Origin: FEN-1219 sp963713355
GTDB taxonomy: Bacteria; Pseudomonadota; Gammaproteobacteria; Steroidobacterales; Rariloculaceae
Assembly: GCA_963713355.1 (NCBI GenBank)
Contig: CAVQLK010000005.1
Span: forward strand, 186,001-250,000
Length of the DNA: 64,000 nt
Reading direction: 5' to 3'
The position numbers and the translations under genes are program-made. Of the stretch, positions 26,959 through 35,289 are shown one piece after another. A model generated the notes under the pieces. It saw only the letters and a list, made by a program, of their open reading frames with translations, ran no database searches and was not told where the DNA came from. Numbering within the stretch: the stretch's first letter is position 1; each line of letters opens with the position of its first letter.

Positions 26959-28436
26959 AGAACCAAGTCCAGCTGTGCACCTACGCCGATCGACTGGGCG
27001 GCACGCTCGCCGGCTTGCGCGAGCTGCTGGAAGGGCCGCTGGCGGGGCTCTTCGGCGCCGTGCACGTCTTGCCGTTTTTCGAGCCGATCGACGGCGCCGA
27101 TGCGGGCTTCGATCCGATCGACCACACTCGAGTAGACCGCCGGCTAGGCTCGTGGGCTGACGTCGCAGCGCTCGCGCGCACAACCGATGTCATGGCAGAC
27201 GTCATCGTCAATCACATCTCGAGCCGCTCGCCGCAGTTCCTGGATTTCGTCGCCAAAGGGGATCGCAGCGAGCACGCGGGGATGTTCTTGACGCTGGCTG
27301 GCGTGTTTCCCGAGGGTGCGTCGGAGCGCGATTTACTCGCGATCTCCCGGCCGCGGCACGGGCTGCCGTTCACGCCGCTGACGCTGGGCGACGGCTCGCA
27401 GCGGCTTTTGTGGACCACGTTCACGGCGGAGCAGATCGACATCGACGTCGAGCACGCGCGCGGCCGCGAGTATCTCGACGACATCGTGCGCGTGCTCGGC
27501 GCCAACGGCGTCACGATGGTGCGGCTCGATGCCGTCGGTTATGCGATCAAGAGGGCCGGCACGAGCTGCTTCATGCTCGAGGAGACGGTGCAATTCATTC
27601 GCTCGTTCGCCGAGCGGGCGCGGCAGCGCGGGCTCGAAGTGCTCGTCGAAGTTCACTCGCACTATGAGCAGCAGACGGAGATTGCGCGCCACGTCGACCG
27701 CGTCTATGACTTCGCGCTGCCGCCGCTGGTCTTGCACGCTTTCTTCAGCGGCACCGTCCGCCATTTGCGGCGCTGGATCGAGATTCGGCCGCACAACGCC
27801 GTGACAGTGCTCGACACGCATGACGGTATCGGCTTCGTCGACGTCGCGGGAGAGGGGCACCGCGCGGGGCTCGTGCCCGATACCGAGTTGGCGCGCATTG
27901 TCGAACGCATTCACGCGAACAGCGGCGGCGAGAGCGCGAGAGCGACGGGAGCGGCGGCGGCGAACCTCGATGTAACCCAGGTCAATTGCACCTTTTACGA
28001 CGCGCTCGGGGGCGACGACCTCGCGTATCTACTGTGTCGCGCAATCCAGCTCTTCCTGCCCGGCGTGCCGCAGGTCTACTACGTGGGCCTTCTCGCCGGC
28101 GGCAACGACATGGAACTGCTCTCGAGAACCGGCGTCGGCCGCGACATCAACCGCCACCACTACACGCGCGCTGAGATCGATGCGGCGCTCGAGCGGCCCG
28201 TCGTGGCTGCCCTCTGCGAGCTGGTTCGCCTGCGCAACTCTCATCCGGCGTTCTCCGGCGAATTCGAGGCGGCCGAGACCAATGGCGAGAGCGAGCTCGA
28301 CTTCGGCTGGCGCAACGGCGCGCACTTCGCACGGCTACAGGTGGACGTCCACAGCCGCGCCCATCGCCTGGAGTATTCTCGCGACGGCGGATCCGCGCGG
28401 CTCGAGCTCGGTGCAAGCGATGGCGTTAAGGGCTAG
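26955..28436 (+). CDS. Sucrose phosphorylase (GH13 subfamily 18)
   Basis: This cytosolic enzyme of about 493 residues converts sucrose and phosphate to glucose-1-phosphate and fructose. The chosen GTG overlaps the transporter stop (GTGA) and gives KNQVQLCTYADRLGGT, matching the known start of Bifidobacterium adolescentis sucrose phosphorylase (KNKVQLITYADRLGDGT). With this start, the nucleophile Asp192 (RLDAVGYAIK), acid/base Glu232 (EVHSHY) and stabiliser Asp290 (DTHDGIG) fall at exactly the numbers of that enzyme. The acceptor loop ATGAAAANLD is also kept. Related glucosylglycerate or sucrose-6-phosphate phosphorylases are less likely given this identity. No signal peptide. Confidence 0.93.
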   Translation: MKNQVQLCTYADRLGGTLAGLRELLEGPLAGLFGAVHVLPFFEPIDGADAGFDPIDHTRVDRRLGSWADVAALARTTDVMADVIVNHISSRSPQFLDFVAKGDRSEHAGMFLTLAGVFPEGASERDLLAISRPRHGLPFTPLTLGDGSQRLLWTTFTAEQIDIDVEHARGREYLDDIVRVLGANGVTMVRLDAVGYAIKRAGTSCFMLEETVQFIRSFAERARQRGLEVLVEVHSHYEQQTEIARHVDRVYDFALPPLVLHAFFSGTVRHLRRWIEIRPHNAVTVLDTHDGIGFVDVAGEGHRAGLVPDTELARIVERIHANSGGESARATGAAAANLDVTQVNCTFYDALGGDDLAYLLCRAIQLFLPGVPQVYYVGLLAGGNDMELLSRTGVGRDINRHHYTRAEIDAALERPVVAALCELVRLRNSHPAFSGEFEAAETNGESELDFGWRNGAHFARLQVDVHSRAHRLEYSRDGGSARLELGASDGVKG

Positions 28437-28495
28437 AGTCGCTTGGCGTAAATCACTAATTGGCGGGACCGATACACGTGCGACAGGAAGATAGT

Positions 28496-30139
28496 GTGTT
28501 GCGCTCGGCGGCCGGCGGAAACGCTGGGCGCCTGCATTTCGCGGCGGTCGCGGCGGTGATGTTGCACGCAACGGCCTCCGCGTCGCCGGACGCCGAGCGC
28601 CTGATGAACGAGGTGGCGCGTGCCATGGGCGGAGCCGAGGCTATTCTCGCCATCCGAACGCTGCAAGCCGACGGTTATGGCATGGAGGCTTATTTCTGGG
28701 GCGGAGGCAACGTCACGGCCGATCGGAGCGCCCCGCAGAAGTGGGCCGAGAACCCCAACTTCTCTTCGATCTGGGATTTCGAGAACGACCGGTATCGCAC
28801 TCAGTACCGCCACAATTTCCTGTTCCCGTTCGGCGGAACCTTCGGCCACAGCTTCTCGCTGTCCGCTTGGGGCGTCGACGGCGAGATCGGTTACACGATT
28901 TCGCCGACGGGGGCGGGAACGCGCCTCGCCGAGTGGACGACGGGCGGCGCGTGGTTCAAGCCCGACGGCAGGGTCTTTCGCAAGTACGAGTCGTTGAGCC
29001 ACCCGCTGGCGGCCGTGCGTGCGGTGCTCCGCGGCGCTGCCGAGCCGGAGAATTTGCGGATCGAAGACGGCGTCTCGGTGGTCGACCTTACGATCGACGA
29101 AGGCTATGTCACGCTCGGTGTCGAACCGCGGACGTTGTTGCCGCGTTGGGTCAAATGGACGGCGCCGCACCAAAATCTCGGCCAAGTCGTCGTCACGACG
29201 ACTTTCGTCGGCTACCAGAACTGGGATGGCGTGCAACTACCGTTCACGTGGTCGTCGAGCATCGACTGGCGCGAGAGCCTGATCCAGACGCGGATTCTCG
29301 ACGGCTACTACGTCAACTCCGAGACGACGCCGGAGCTGGCGGCGCCCGCGGCGGTGCTCGCGCAACCGCAACCTCCGGCATCGCCGCCGGCCGCCCCGAT
29401 CACCGCGACGAAAGTCGCCGACGGCCTCTGGCACCTTGCGCCGGGCGGCCACACGGTCATCGAGTTCGCCGATCATCTCACCATTTTCGAGATGGGCGGC
29501 ACGGTTGCGCAGGCGCGTGCGGCCATCGCGCTCGCGAACACGCTCGTGCCGGGCAAGCCGCTCACGCACCTCATCGTGTCGCATCACCATTTCGATCACA
29601 CGCTCGGTTTTCGCACCGCTGTCGAGGCGGGGCTCACCGTCATCTCGCATTGGGGCAACGAAGGCGTCCTCACGGACATGGCCGCGCGCCCGGCGCCGAA
29701 CTTTCCGGAGCTCGTGCCGAATCCGAACGGTGCGCCGCTGAAGTTCATCCCCGTCAATGGCCATCTGCGCCTGCAGGATGAGCGGATGACGCTCGATGTC
29801 TACGAGGTCGTGAAGCACAATCACATGGCCAACGCCGTTTTCGCCTACGCGCCCGAGAGCCGCACGTTCATCGAGGCGGATCTGGCGACGCCGGCGAATC
29901 AGTTTTCATTCTGGGCCGAAGCCTACGAGGACAACCTCGAGCACTACGGGCTCGAGGTCAGAATGGTCTCGCCGAATCACGTCGCACGGCCGATGACGCA
30001 TGAGGAGACGTTGGCGTGGATCGCGGAGGGCGTGCCGCGCGCGTTGGCGCGGTGCGACGAGCTTGGGGCGCTCGGTCGCCCCGTGCCGGGCTGCCCGCCT
30101 TACATCTACCGCGATTGGGGCAAGCGGCTCGCGGACTAG
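28496..30139 (+). CDS. Secreted two-domain MBL-fold hydrolase (paralogue)
   Basis: This exported protein of about 547 residues shares its design with the protein at 22.3-23.9 kb. It has a signal-like N-terminus (from GTG 28496, ending LHATASA), an N-terminal beta-rich domain (NEVARAMGGAEAILAIRTLQADGYG) and an MBL domain with SHHHFDHTLGFRTAVEAG and KHNHMANAVFAY. An AGGA site precedes the GTG; other in-frame starts (TTG 28460, ATG 28559) are possible. It follows sucrose phosphorylase by about 60 bases and may be read through from it, but no functional link is apparent. Confidence 0.8.
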   Translation: MLRSAAGGNAGRLHFAAVAAVMLHATASASPDAERLMNEVARAMGGAEAILAIRTLQADGYGMEAYFWGGGNVTADRSAPQKWAENPNFSSIWDFENDRYRTQYRHNFLFPFGGTFGHSFSLSAWGVDGEIGYTISPTGAGTRLAEWTTGGAWFKPDGRVFRKYESLSHPLAAVRAVLRGAAEPENLRIEDGVSVVDLTIDEGYVTLGVEPRTLLPRWVKWTAPHQNLGQVVVTTTFVGYQNWDGVQLPFTWSSSIDWRESLIQTRILDGYYVNSETTPELAAPAAVLAQPQPPASPPAAPITATKVADGLWHLAPGGHTVIEFADHLTIFEMGGTVAQARAAIALANTLVPGKPLTHLIVSHHHFDHTLGFRTAVEAGLTVISHWGNEGVLTDMAARPAPNFPELVPNPNGAPLKFIPVNGHLRLQDERMTLDVYEVVKHNHMANAVFAYAPESRTFIEADLATPANQFSFWAEAYEDNLEHYGLEVRMVSPNHVARPMTHEETLAWIAEGVPRALARCDELGALGRPVPGCPPYIYRDWGKRLAD

Positions 30140-30166
30140 GAGCCGAGAGATCAGCCGCGGCAGCCG

Positions 30167-31180
30167 TTATCCCGGCGGCGGCGCCTCGATCAGCACGACG
30201 AACAGGTTGTTCGGATCGCGCACGATGACCGCTTCGAGCGTCGAGTTTCCGGCGGGCAATGCGAGCGGCCGGCCGCCCGTCGAGACGACTTCGCCGCCGA
30301 AGCGCTCGAACGCGGCGATCGCGGCATCGATGTCGCGCACGCGCAGTTGCACGCGCGTCGAGCCGAAGTCTTGGATGCGTCCTTGGACGGTTCGCCGCTC
30401 CGTGCCCTTGAAATCGACGAAGTCATACATGAGGCCGGAGCTCGGGACGTTCTGCTGTGCGACGCGGTACTGGCCGCTCGTGAGGCCGAGCGCGTGCAGC
30501 ACGGCCTCGTTGTCGCCGTAATCGCCGATCGGCGCGCGCGGCTGCAGCCCGAGTTGCTCCTGGTAAAGGCGCGCCGAGGTTTCGACGTCGTCGACGCCGA
30601 GCCGCACGCGCACACCGAGGACGTTCGCGGCAGGCGGCGCCGTGTCCGGCAATTCGGCCGGTTGGGAGAGCTCGACGAAGTTTCCGTCCGGATCCTTCAC
30701 GATCACGATGCGCGTGCCCTGGCCGATGGTCACGGGCTCGCTGCCGATTGAGACCACGGGCGCGCCGAGCGCTCTTAGCCGCGCGAGCGTGCCGTCGAGA
30801 TCGCGCACGGTGACGACGAGGCAGTTGGCACCGGAATCTTGGAGGTTCCGCGCCAGCGCTCGGCCTCCCGCATTCCCGATCTCGACGAGCTCGACACCGC
30901 CCGGCGCCGCGGGTGTCCGCGCGATCGCCCAGCGGATCGTGGCGTCCGGCAGACCGAACATGTCGCGCAGCGCCGGGTTCGCGCTGGCGTCGCCGGGCGC
31001 ACCTTGCACCTCGAGACCCAGGCCGTCGCGATAGAACGCGAGCGCGGTGTCGAGATCGCGGACGATCGGGCTGAAGTAGTTCCCGGAGCCGACTACTAGA
31101 GCGGGTGGCGCCGCGGGTTGTGCGTTCGCGAGGCCGAACGCGAGCAGCAACGCGGACGCGGTAGCGACTATACGTGTCAT
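30167..31180 (-). CDS. Secreted protein with two VOC (glyoxalase-fold) domains
   Basis: This 337-residue protein has a signal peptide (MTRIVATASALLLAFGLANA), which is unusual for the fold. Domain one covers about residues 33-175 (FSPIVRDLDTALAFYRDGLGLEVQG ... RIVIVKDPDGNFVELSQP). Domain two covers about 190-335 (VRVRLGVDDVETSARLYQEQLGLQP ... AVIVRDPNNLFVVLIEAPP). VOC members include glyoxalases, extradiol dioxygenases and binding proteins. Glu in FVELSQP is a possible metal ligand in domain one; domain two lacks it. It begins 22 bases after the Rieske beta-subunit stop, so it is probably the last gene of that operon. Confidence 0.8.
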   Translation of the reverse strand: MTRIVATASALLLAFGLANAQPAAPPALVVGSGNYFSPIVRDLDTALAFYRDGLGLEVQGAPGDASANPALRDMFGLPDATIRWAIARTPAAPGGVELVEIGNAGGRALARNLQDSGANCLVVTVRDLDGTLARLRALGAPVVSIGSEPVTIGQGTRIVIVKDPDGNFVELSQPAELPDTAPPAANVLGVRVRLGVDDVETSARLYQEQLGLQPRAPIGDYGDNEAVLHALGLTSGQYRVAQQNVPSSGLMYDFVDFKGTERRTVQGRIQDFGSTRVQLRVRDIDAAIAAFERFGGEVVSTGGRPLALPAGNSTLEAVIVRDPNNLFVVLIEAPPPG

Positions 31181-31202
31181 GGGGTGGTCGGGGTCTATGC
31201 GC

Positions 31203-31751
31203 TCAGAAGAACATCGTCAGATTCTTGGCCAACAGGACGCTTTGGTCGAGGATGATCTTGCGCCGCGCAACCTTGATCTGCCCTTTAACCCTCGTCAGCG
31301 TGTCCTCGCGCCGCCCGACGAAAAGGTCCGTTTCGGACTCGAGGCGGTTTCGATAGACGATGAACCGGCAGGTCGTCGTTACTTTCGCGCCCTCGCCGAG
31401 CGTCTCAAGCGGCTCAGTCAAGCGAACGTTGGTGATCACGTGTGAGATCCGCGAAATAGGCTCGTCGGCCCAATGCAGGCCTGTTTGTATTTGCCTGACG
31501 CGTTTGATCAGCGTCTCCTTGTCATCGTGCATCCAGGCAACGTCGTCTTCAGACGTGATGTCCGTGCGTCTGTTCGCGTAAGAGACGTTCTTTCGCATCG
31601 GCATCCAGTAGACGACGTCCTCCGTGAGCAGATCGAGCCATTGGTCGTATTCGCGCTCGTCGAGAAGGTCCGCCTCTTTGTGAAAGAAGTCTTCGAGCTC
31701 ACGCATCAGGCTGAGATAGGCGAGGCGTTCTTGTGCAACGTGCGATTCCAT
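31203..31751 (-). CDS. Aromatic-ring-hydroxylating dioxygenase, beta subunit
   Basis: This 182-residue protein is the small (beta) subunit of a Rieske non-haem iron oxygenase. It has the NTF2-like cone fold of the family: ELEDFFHKEADLLDEREYDQWLDLLTEDVVYWMP at the start, then HVITNVRLTEP and TTCRFIVYRNRLESETDLFVGRREDTL. It is structural, supporting an alpha3beta3 hexamer. It begins eight bases after the stop of the alpha gene. Electron-transfer partners (ferredoxin, reductase) are absent from the window and must lie elsewhere. Confidence 0.9.
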   Translation of the reverse strand: MESHVAQERLAYLSLMRELEDFFHKEADLLDEREYDQWLDLLTEDVVYWMPMRKNVSYANRRTDITSEDDVAWMHDDKETLIKRVRQIQTGLHWADEPISRISHVITNVRLTEPLETLGEGAKVTTTCRFIVYRNRLESETDLFVGRREDTLTRVKGQIKVARRKIILDQSVLLAKNLTMFF

Positions 31752-31759
31752 GACGCCGC

Positions 31760-33088
31760 TCAGGCCTTGGCCGCCCCGGCGGCGAGCAACTCGTCCCAGC
31801 TGTTCATGTCCATGTAGTCTGCCCAGCGTTTGTAAAACGCGCGCGGATTCTGTTCGCTCGTGATCGGCTGTTCGGTCACGACGCCGGGAATGGCTCGATG
31901 CGGCCCGCCGGCGCCGAGGCCGGCCTTGTAGTGATACGGGCGACGCCGTGCGATCGTGCCGCCGCTCGCGGCGTGCGCGTAGCTCCAGTTCTCCATGTCG
32001 TCCTGCTCGGTCATGCCGGCCGGTCCCGAATAGCGCATGTAGTATTCCCGCAGGAACTGTCTGATCTCCGCCGGCGCGTCCTTGTCGACGAAGTACATTC
32101 GCCACATCTCGGTTTCGTTGGGACCCGTTGGATGGGAGATCAACAGCGTGCGCGGCTGCTGGGCGTGGAAGGACATGTTCGGAAAGATCGTTCCGACCAG
32201 CGGGCACGTCCCCGCGAGCTCGCCTTTGTTCTTCAGGCGGCGTTCCCAGCATTTCTGAAAATACTCGGACGTCGCGGGTGACATCGCATATTCGGTTCGC
32301 GTCGTCTCGTTCGGATAGACGCTGTACAACATGCCGTGGCCCTGCGGATAGGCAGTGACCAGCAGTTGCCCAAAATCGTCGCGCCGCCCCGTGTTGCCAC
32401 TCGGACCAAGGCGCACCATATCGACGGACCTGTGGCTCACGCCATGCAGCCAATCGCCGGCGAAGTTCTCGGCGACGAATTTCCAGTTGCACGGGACCTT
32501 CCACTTTTGCACGCTGCCGAGGAGCTCCGTGCCGCCGTCGCCTCCGTCCCAGGCGCAGAGGCCTTGGTCGAGCCCAAAGCGTGCGTCGCCCAGGTACTCC
32601 TCGAACGAGGGCGCATCCTTGTCCCAGGTGGCCCAGATCGTGCCCAGGTAATTGGCCAGCTTCGCGACCTCGGTGAGCCCCCATTTGGATTTGTCGAACG
32701 GCGGCTGATACGCCTTCTCGTAATCTTGCACGCCGATCAGCGTGCCGTCCGTCTTGTAGGTCCACGAGTGGTAGGGGCACCTGAATACCCTGGTGTTGCC
32801 TTCGTCGTACCGGCAGACGCGCATGCCGCGATGGGCGCAGCTGTTCAGAAAGACATGGATTTTCCCTTCGGAGTCGCGCGCCAAAATGACGGACTCCGCG
32901 CCCATCTTGGAGACGAAGTAGTCGCCCGGATTCTTGACCTGGCTCTCGTGGCCGACGTACAGCCAAGCGCGGCTGAAGATCCGTGTTTTTTCCTCCTCGT
33001 AGATGTCTTCGTTCACGAAAATCTCACGGCTGATCTCGCCGGCCGCCGTGTCGACCATGTCGCGCGCCGAGGAACTAGTGCTTCTCAT
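31760..33088 (-). CDS. Aromatic-ring-hydroxylating dioxygenase, alpha subunit
   Basis: This 442-residue catalytic subunit has the Rieske [2Fe-2S] ligands in NSCAHRGMRVC and FRCPYHSWTY (C-x-H, then C-x2-H). The mononuclear iron region reads ENFAGDWLHGVSHRS, with the bridging Asp and two His; a C-terminal DDMENW can supply the acidic ligand. The two histidines are separated by three residues, where four or five is usual. The family inserts oxygen into aromatic acids or hydrocarbons; the substrate is not clear. It is the second gene of a minus-strand operon after a dehydrogenase (21-base gap). Confidence 0.9.
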   Translation of the reverse strand: MRSTSSSARDMVDTAAGEISREIFVNEDIYEEEKTRIFSRAWLYVGHESQVKNPGDYFVSKMGAESVILARDSEGKIHVFLNSCAHRGMRVCRYDEGNTRVFRCPYHSWTYKTDGTLIGVQDYEKAYQPPFDKSKWGLTEVAKLANYLGTIWATWDKDAPSFEEYLGDARFGLDQGLCAWDGGDGGTELLGSVQKWKVPCNWKFVAENFAGDWLHGVSHRSVDMVRLGPSGNTGRRDDFGQLLVTAYPQGHGMLYSVYPNETTRTEYAMSPATSEYFQKCWERRLKNKGELAGTCPLVGTIFPNMSFHAQQPRTLLISHPTGPNETEMWRMYFVDKDAPAEIRQFLREYYMRYSGPAGMTEQDDMENWSYAHAASGGTIARRRPYHYKAGLGAGGPHRAIPGVVTEQPITSEQNPRAFYKRWADYMDMNSWDELLAAGAAKA

Positions 33089-33109
33089 GTCGGTCTTGCT
33101 CGCATTCGT

Positions 33110-33904
33110 CTAGGGCACGATCTTGTCCAATAGCTGCTGCGCCAATCCTGCGCCCGGCACCGAAATGCCGAGGTCGCGTGCCAGCTTCAAGCCGAGATGC
33201 AGATCCTTGTAGAAGACTTCTCGGGAGTGAGGTCCGAATGAGAGCTCGGACCATCCGTCCGCGATCCAGCTCTGCGCCAATCCGTCATGGATGACCTTCT
33301 CGAGTATTTTCGGGTCGAGGCCTGATTCGACGCCGACTTTCATCCCTTCGTAGGCCGCCATCATGTTGACCGTGATGATGATTTGATGCGCGAGCTTTGC
33401 ACGAACACCGGCGCCGAGCTTACCGACGTGCTGGATCTTCTTTCCCGACGTTTCGAACAGCGGCCGGCATTTTTGCAGGGCCTCCGCCGAGCCTCCGGCC
33501 ATGTACGACATGGTCTTGGCCTTCGCGCCTTTCTCGCTGCCGCTGACTGGCACGTCGATGATCTGAACTTGCTTTTTCGCAGCCAGCGGCGCGAGCCTTT
33601 CGATCGTCGCCGGTTCGATCGTGCTGTGGATCACGACGATCGTGCCGGGCGCGGCCGTGTCCAACAAACCCGCGGGTCCGGCAACGACCGCTTCCACTTG
33701 CGCGTCGTTCAGAACACAGACCTGAACGATTTCGGCATGCCGGGCCACTTCAGCATTCGACCCAGCGATCTTCGCACCGACGGCCGCCAGCTCAGCGAGC
33801 GGCTCCGGCCGCGTGTCGAACACCATCACATCGTAGCCCGCCTGAGCGAGATTGATGGCCATGTACTTGCCCTGCATGCCAAGGCCAATGAAGCCGACTT
33901 TCAT
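33110..33904 (-). CDS. 3-hydroxyisobutyrate dehydrogenase family NAD(P)-dependent oxidoreductase
   Basis: This 264-residue cytosolic enzyme starts MKVGFIGLGMQGKYMAINLAQAGYDVMVFDT, with the GxGxxG dinucleotide site and the family Met/Gly signature. It also has DVPVSGSEKGAKAKTMSYMAGG, the substrate-binding motif, and the catalytic Lys region GAGVRAKLAHQIIITVNMMAAYEG. It oxidises beta-hydroxyacids or reduces the semialdehyde. The ATG at 33904 is used since homologues begin there, although the frame extends upstream. It is the first gene of the dioxygenase operon, suggesting it handles a side-chain or ring-cleavage intermediate. Confidence 0.88.
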   Translation of the reverse strand: MKVGFIGLGMQGKYMAINLAQAGYDVMVFDTRPEPLAELAAVGAKIAGSNAEVARHAEIVQVCVLNDAQVEAVVAGPAGLLDTAAPGTIVVIHSTIEPATIERLAPLAAKKQVQIIDVPVSGSEKGAKAKTMSYMAGGSAEALQKCRPLFETSGKKIQHVGKLGAGVRAKLAHQIIITVNMMAAYEGMKVGVESGLDPKILEKVIHDGLAQSWIADGWSELSFGPHSREVFYKDLHLGLKLARDLGISVPGAGLAQQLLDKIVP

Positions 33905-34176
33905 AGAGCGCGCCCGCCTAGGGCGCCGTACAGGAGGCGGCTCATTCGACGCTGGCGCGGTGACGGTCGTCTCGAGCGCATAGCGAGTCTCCTTAAAATA
34001 GGCGCGTGCCGGATTGGCGACACGGTGTTGATCCACACTCTGAGGCCGGCTCGGGGACCGGGAACATGGAGGAAGCCGTCAGACATTTGGACTTTTTTCA
34101 TGCGGGCGTACCATTATGAAGCACGCAACCTCGCGGCGGCGTCGATTACCGTTGGCATTCGGTAAGGGGAACAGAA
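33905..34176. promoter_or_regulatory. Divergent promoter region, dioxygenase operon / AraC regulator
   Basis: These 272 bases separate the minus-strand dehydrogenase-dioxygenase operon from the plus-strand AraC-type regulator and should hold both promoters and the regulator's binding sites. A T6 stretch near 34091-34096 is the most AT-rich part. No -35/-10 pair or clear repeated operator could be picked with confidence. Confidence 0.4.
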
Positions 34177-35154
34177 GTGACAACGGCAGCAAACCTGGAA
34201 CGGATACCGAGCTTCTTTCTCTATGGCGAAGCGCCGCGCCCCGATCATGACGAGCCGACACTGCATGTCGAGCCGATCGAGTTCCGCAGTGCGCCGCATC
34301 ATTGGAAAATCGACCCGCACGTGCACCGTACGTTACACCAGGTGATTTTCGCGCTGCGCGGGCGGGGCGTGTCGCTCGCGGAAGGTGCGATGAGCGCGTA
34401 CGCCCCGCCGGCCTTGATCATCGTGCCGGCGGGTACCGTGCACGGTTTCGATTTCGAGCCGGGCACGGAAGGTTTCGTGCTTTCCATGACGGACGGTCTT
34501 CTGCGCGAGATCTCGTGCAGGGAGCTCGGTGTCGCTGCCCTGTTCGAGAAATCCGCGACGCTGGAGCTACCGAGCGAAGCGCTGCGCCGGACCGACCTCG
34601 TTTCCGGCTTCAAGATGCTCGTCCGCGAGTTCACTCGCATGTTGCCCGGCCACTCGCTGGCGCTCGAGGGATTTCTGAAAGTCGTTCTGGCCAACGCTCT
34701 GCGTCTGTCGCGGCCGTCCACTGAGCCTCCGGACGCCGCGACAAGCCGCTACCGCGGGCTCGTGATGCACTTCCGCGAGCTCATCGAGACTGCGTTCCGC
34801 GAAGGCCGGTCGCTCGCGGAGTACGCATCTGCGCTGGGAGTCTCGCAATCGCGCCTGCGCAATGCCTGCTTGAGCGTGACGGAGCAGTCACCGATGCAAA
34901 TCGTGCACTCCCGCATTCTGCTGGAGGCCAAACGCCAACTGCGCTACTCGAGCGCATCGATCAGCGAGATAGCCTACGCGCTCGGCTTCGATGACCCGGC
35001 GTATTTCACGCGGTTCTTCTCACAGCGCACGGGCGTATCGCCGCGGGCCTATCGTTCGTCGGCCGCGCGGCTCAAGAGCATTGACGGCGGCGTGGAGCTG
35101 CAGCGGACGCTGGAGGGTACTTCAAGCCCATTTGAACCAAGACGTCGTTGTTGA
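34177..35154 (+). CDS. AraC family transcriptional regulator (PobR/HpaA-like)
   Basis: This 325-residue regulator has an N-terminal cupin-like sensing domain (HWKIDPHVHRTLHQVIFALRGRG ... IIVPAGTVHGFDFEPGTEGFVLSM) and a C-terminal double helix-turn-helix (YASALGVSQSRLRNAC and ISEIAYALGFDDPAYFTRFFSQRTGVSPRAYR). That layout is shared with PobR and HpaA, which activate hydroxybenzoate and hydroxyphenylacetate catabolism. The GTG start follows an AAGGGGA site. It is divergent from the Rieske dioxygenase operon and is its most likely local activator. The effector is unknown. Confidence 0.88.
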   Translation: MTTAANLERIPSFFLYGEAPRPDHDEPTLHVEPIEFRSAPHHWKIDPHVHRTLHQVIFALRGRGVSLAEGAMSAYAPPALIIVPAGTVHGFDFEPGTEGFVLSMTDGLLREISCRELGVAALFEKSATLELPSEALRRTDLVSGFKMLVREFTRMLPGHSLALEGFLKVVLANALRLSRPSTEPPDAATSRYRGLVMHFRELIETAFREGRSLAEYASALGVSQSRLRNACLSVTEQSPMQIVHSRILLEAKRQLRYSSASISEIAYALGFDDPAYFTRFFSQRTGVSPRAYRSSAARLKSIDGGVELQRTLEGTSSPFEPRRRC

Positions 35155-35289
35155 GAGAGGTGTACGATCAGCTGAAACGTCGATTCGACGGTGGCTCCAT
35201 GACGAAGTACCGCGACGCCAAGGCGACGTTTGTCGCACGAGTACTTCGGGATGCCGGTATCGGCTATGCCAACTAGCTCGGCCTCGGTA

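Noticed and set aside
34177..35154. Treating the solute-binding protein at 36.0 kb as part of the AraC/dioxygenase regulon
   Set aside because: An unrelated beta-rich gene lies between, gaps exceed 100 bases and no shared operator was found.
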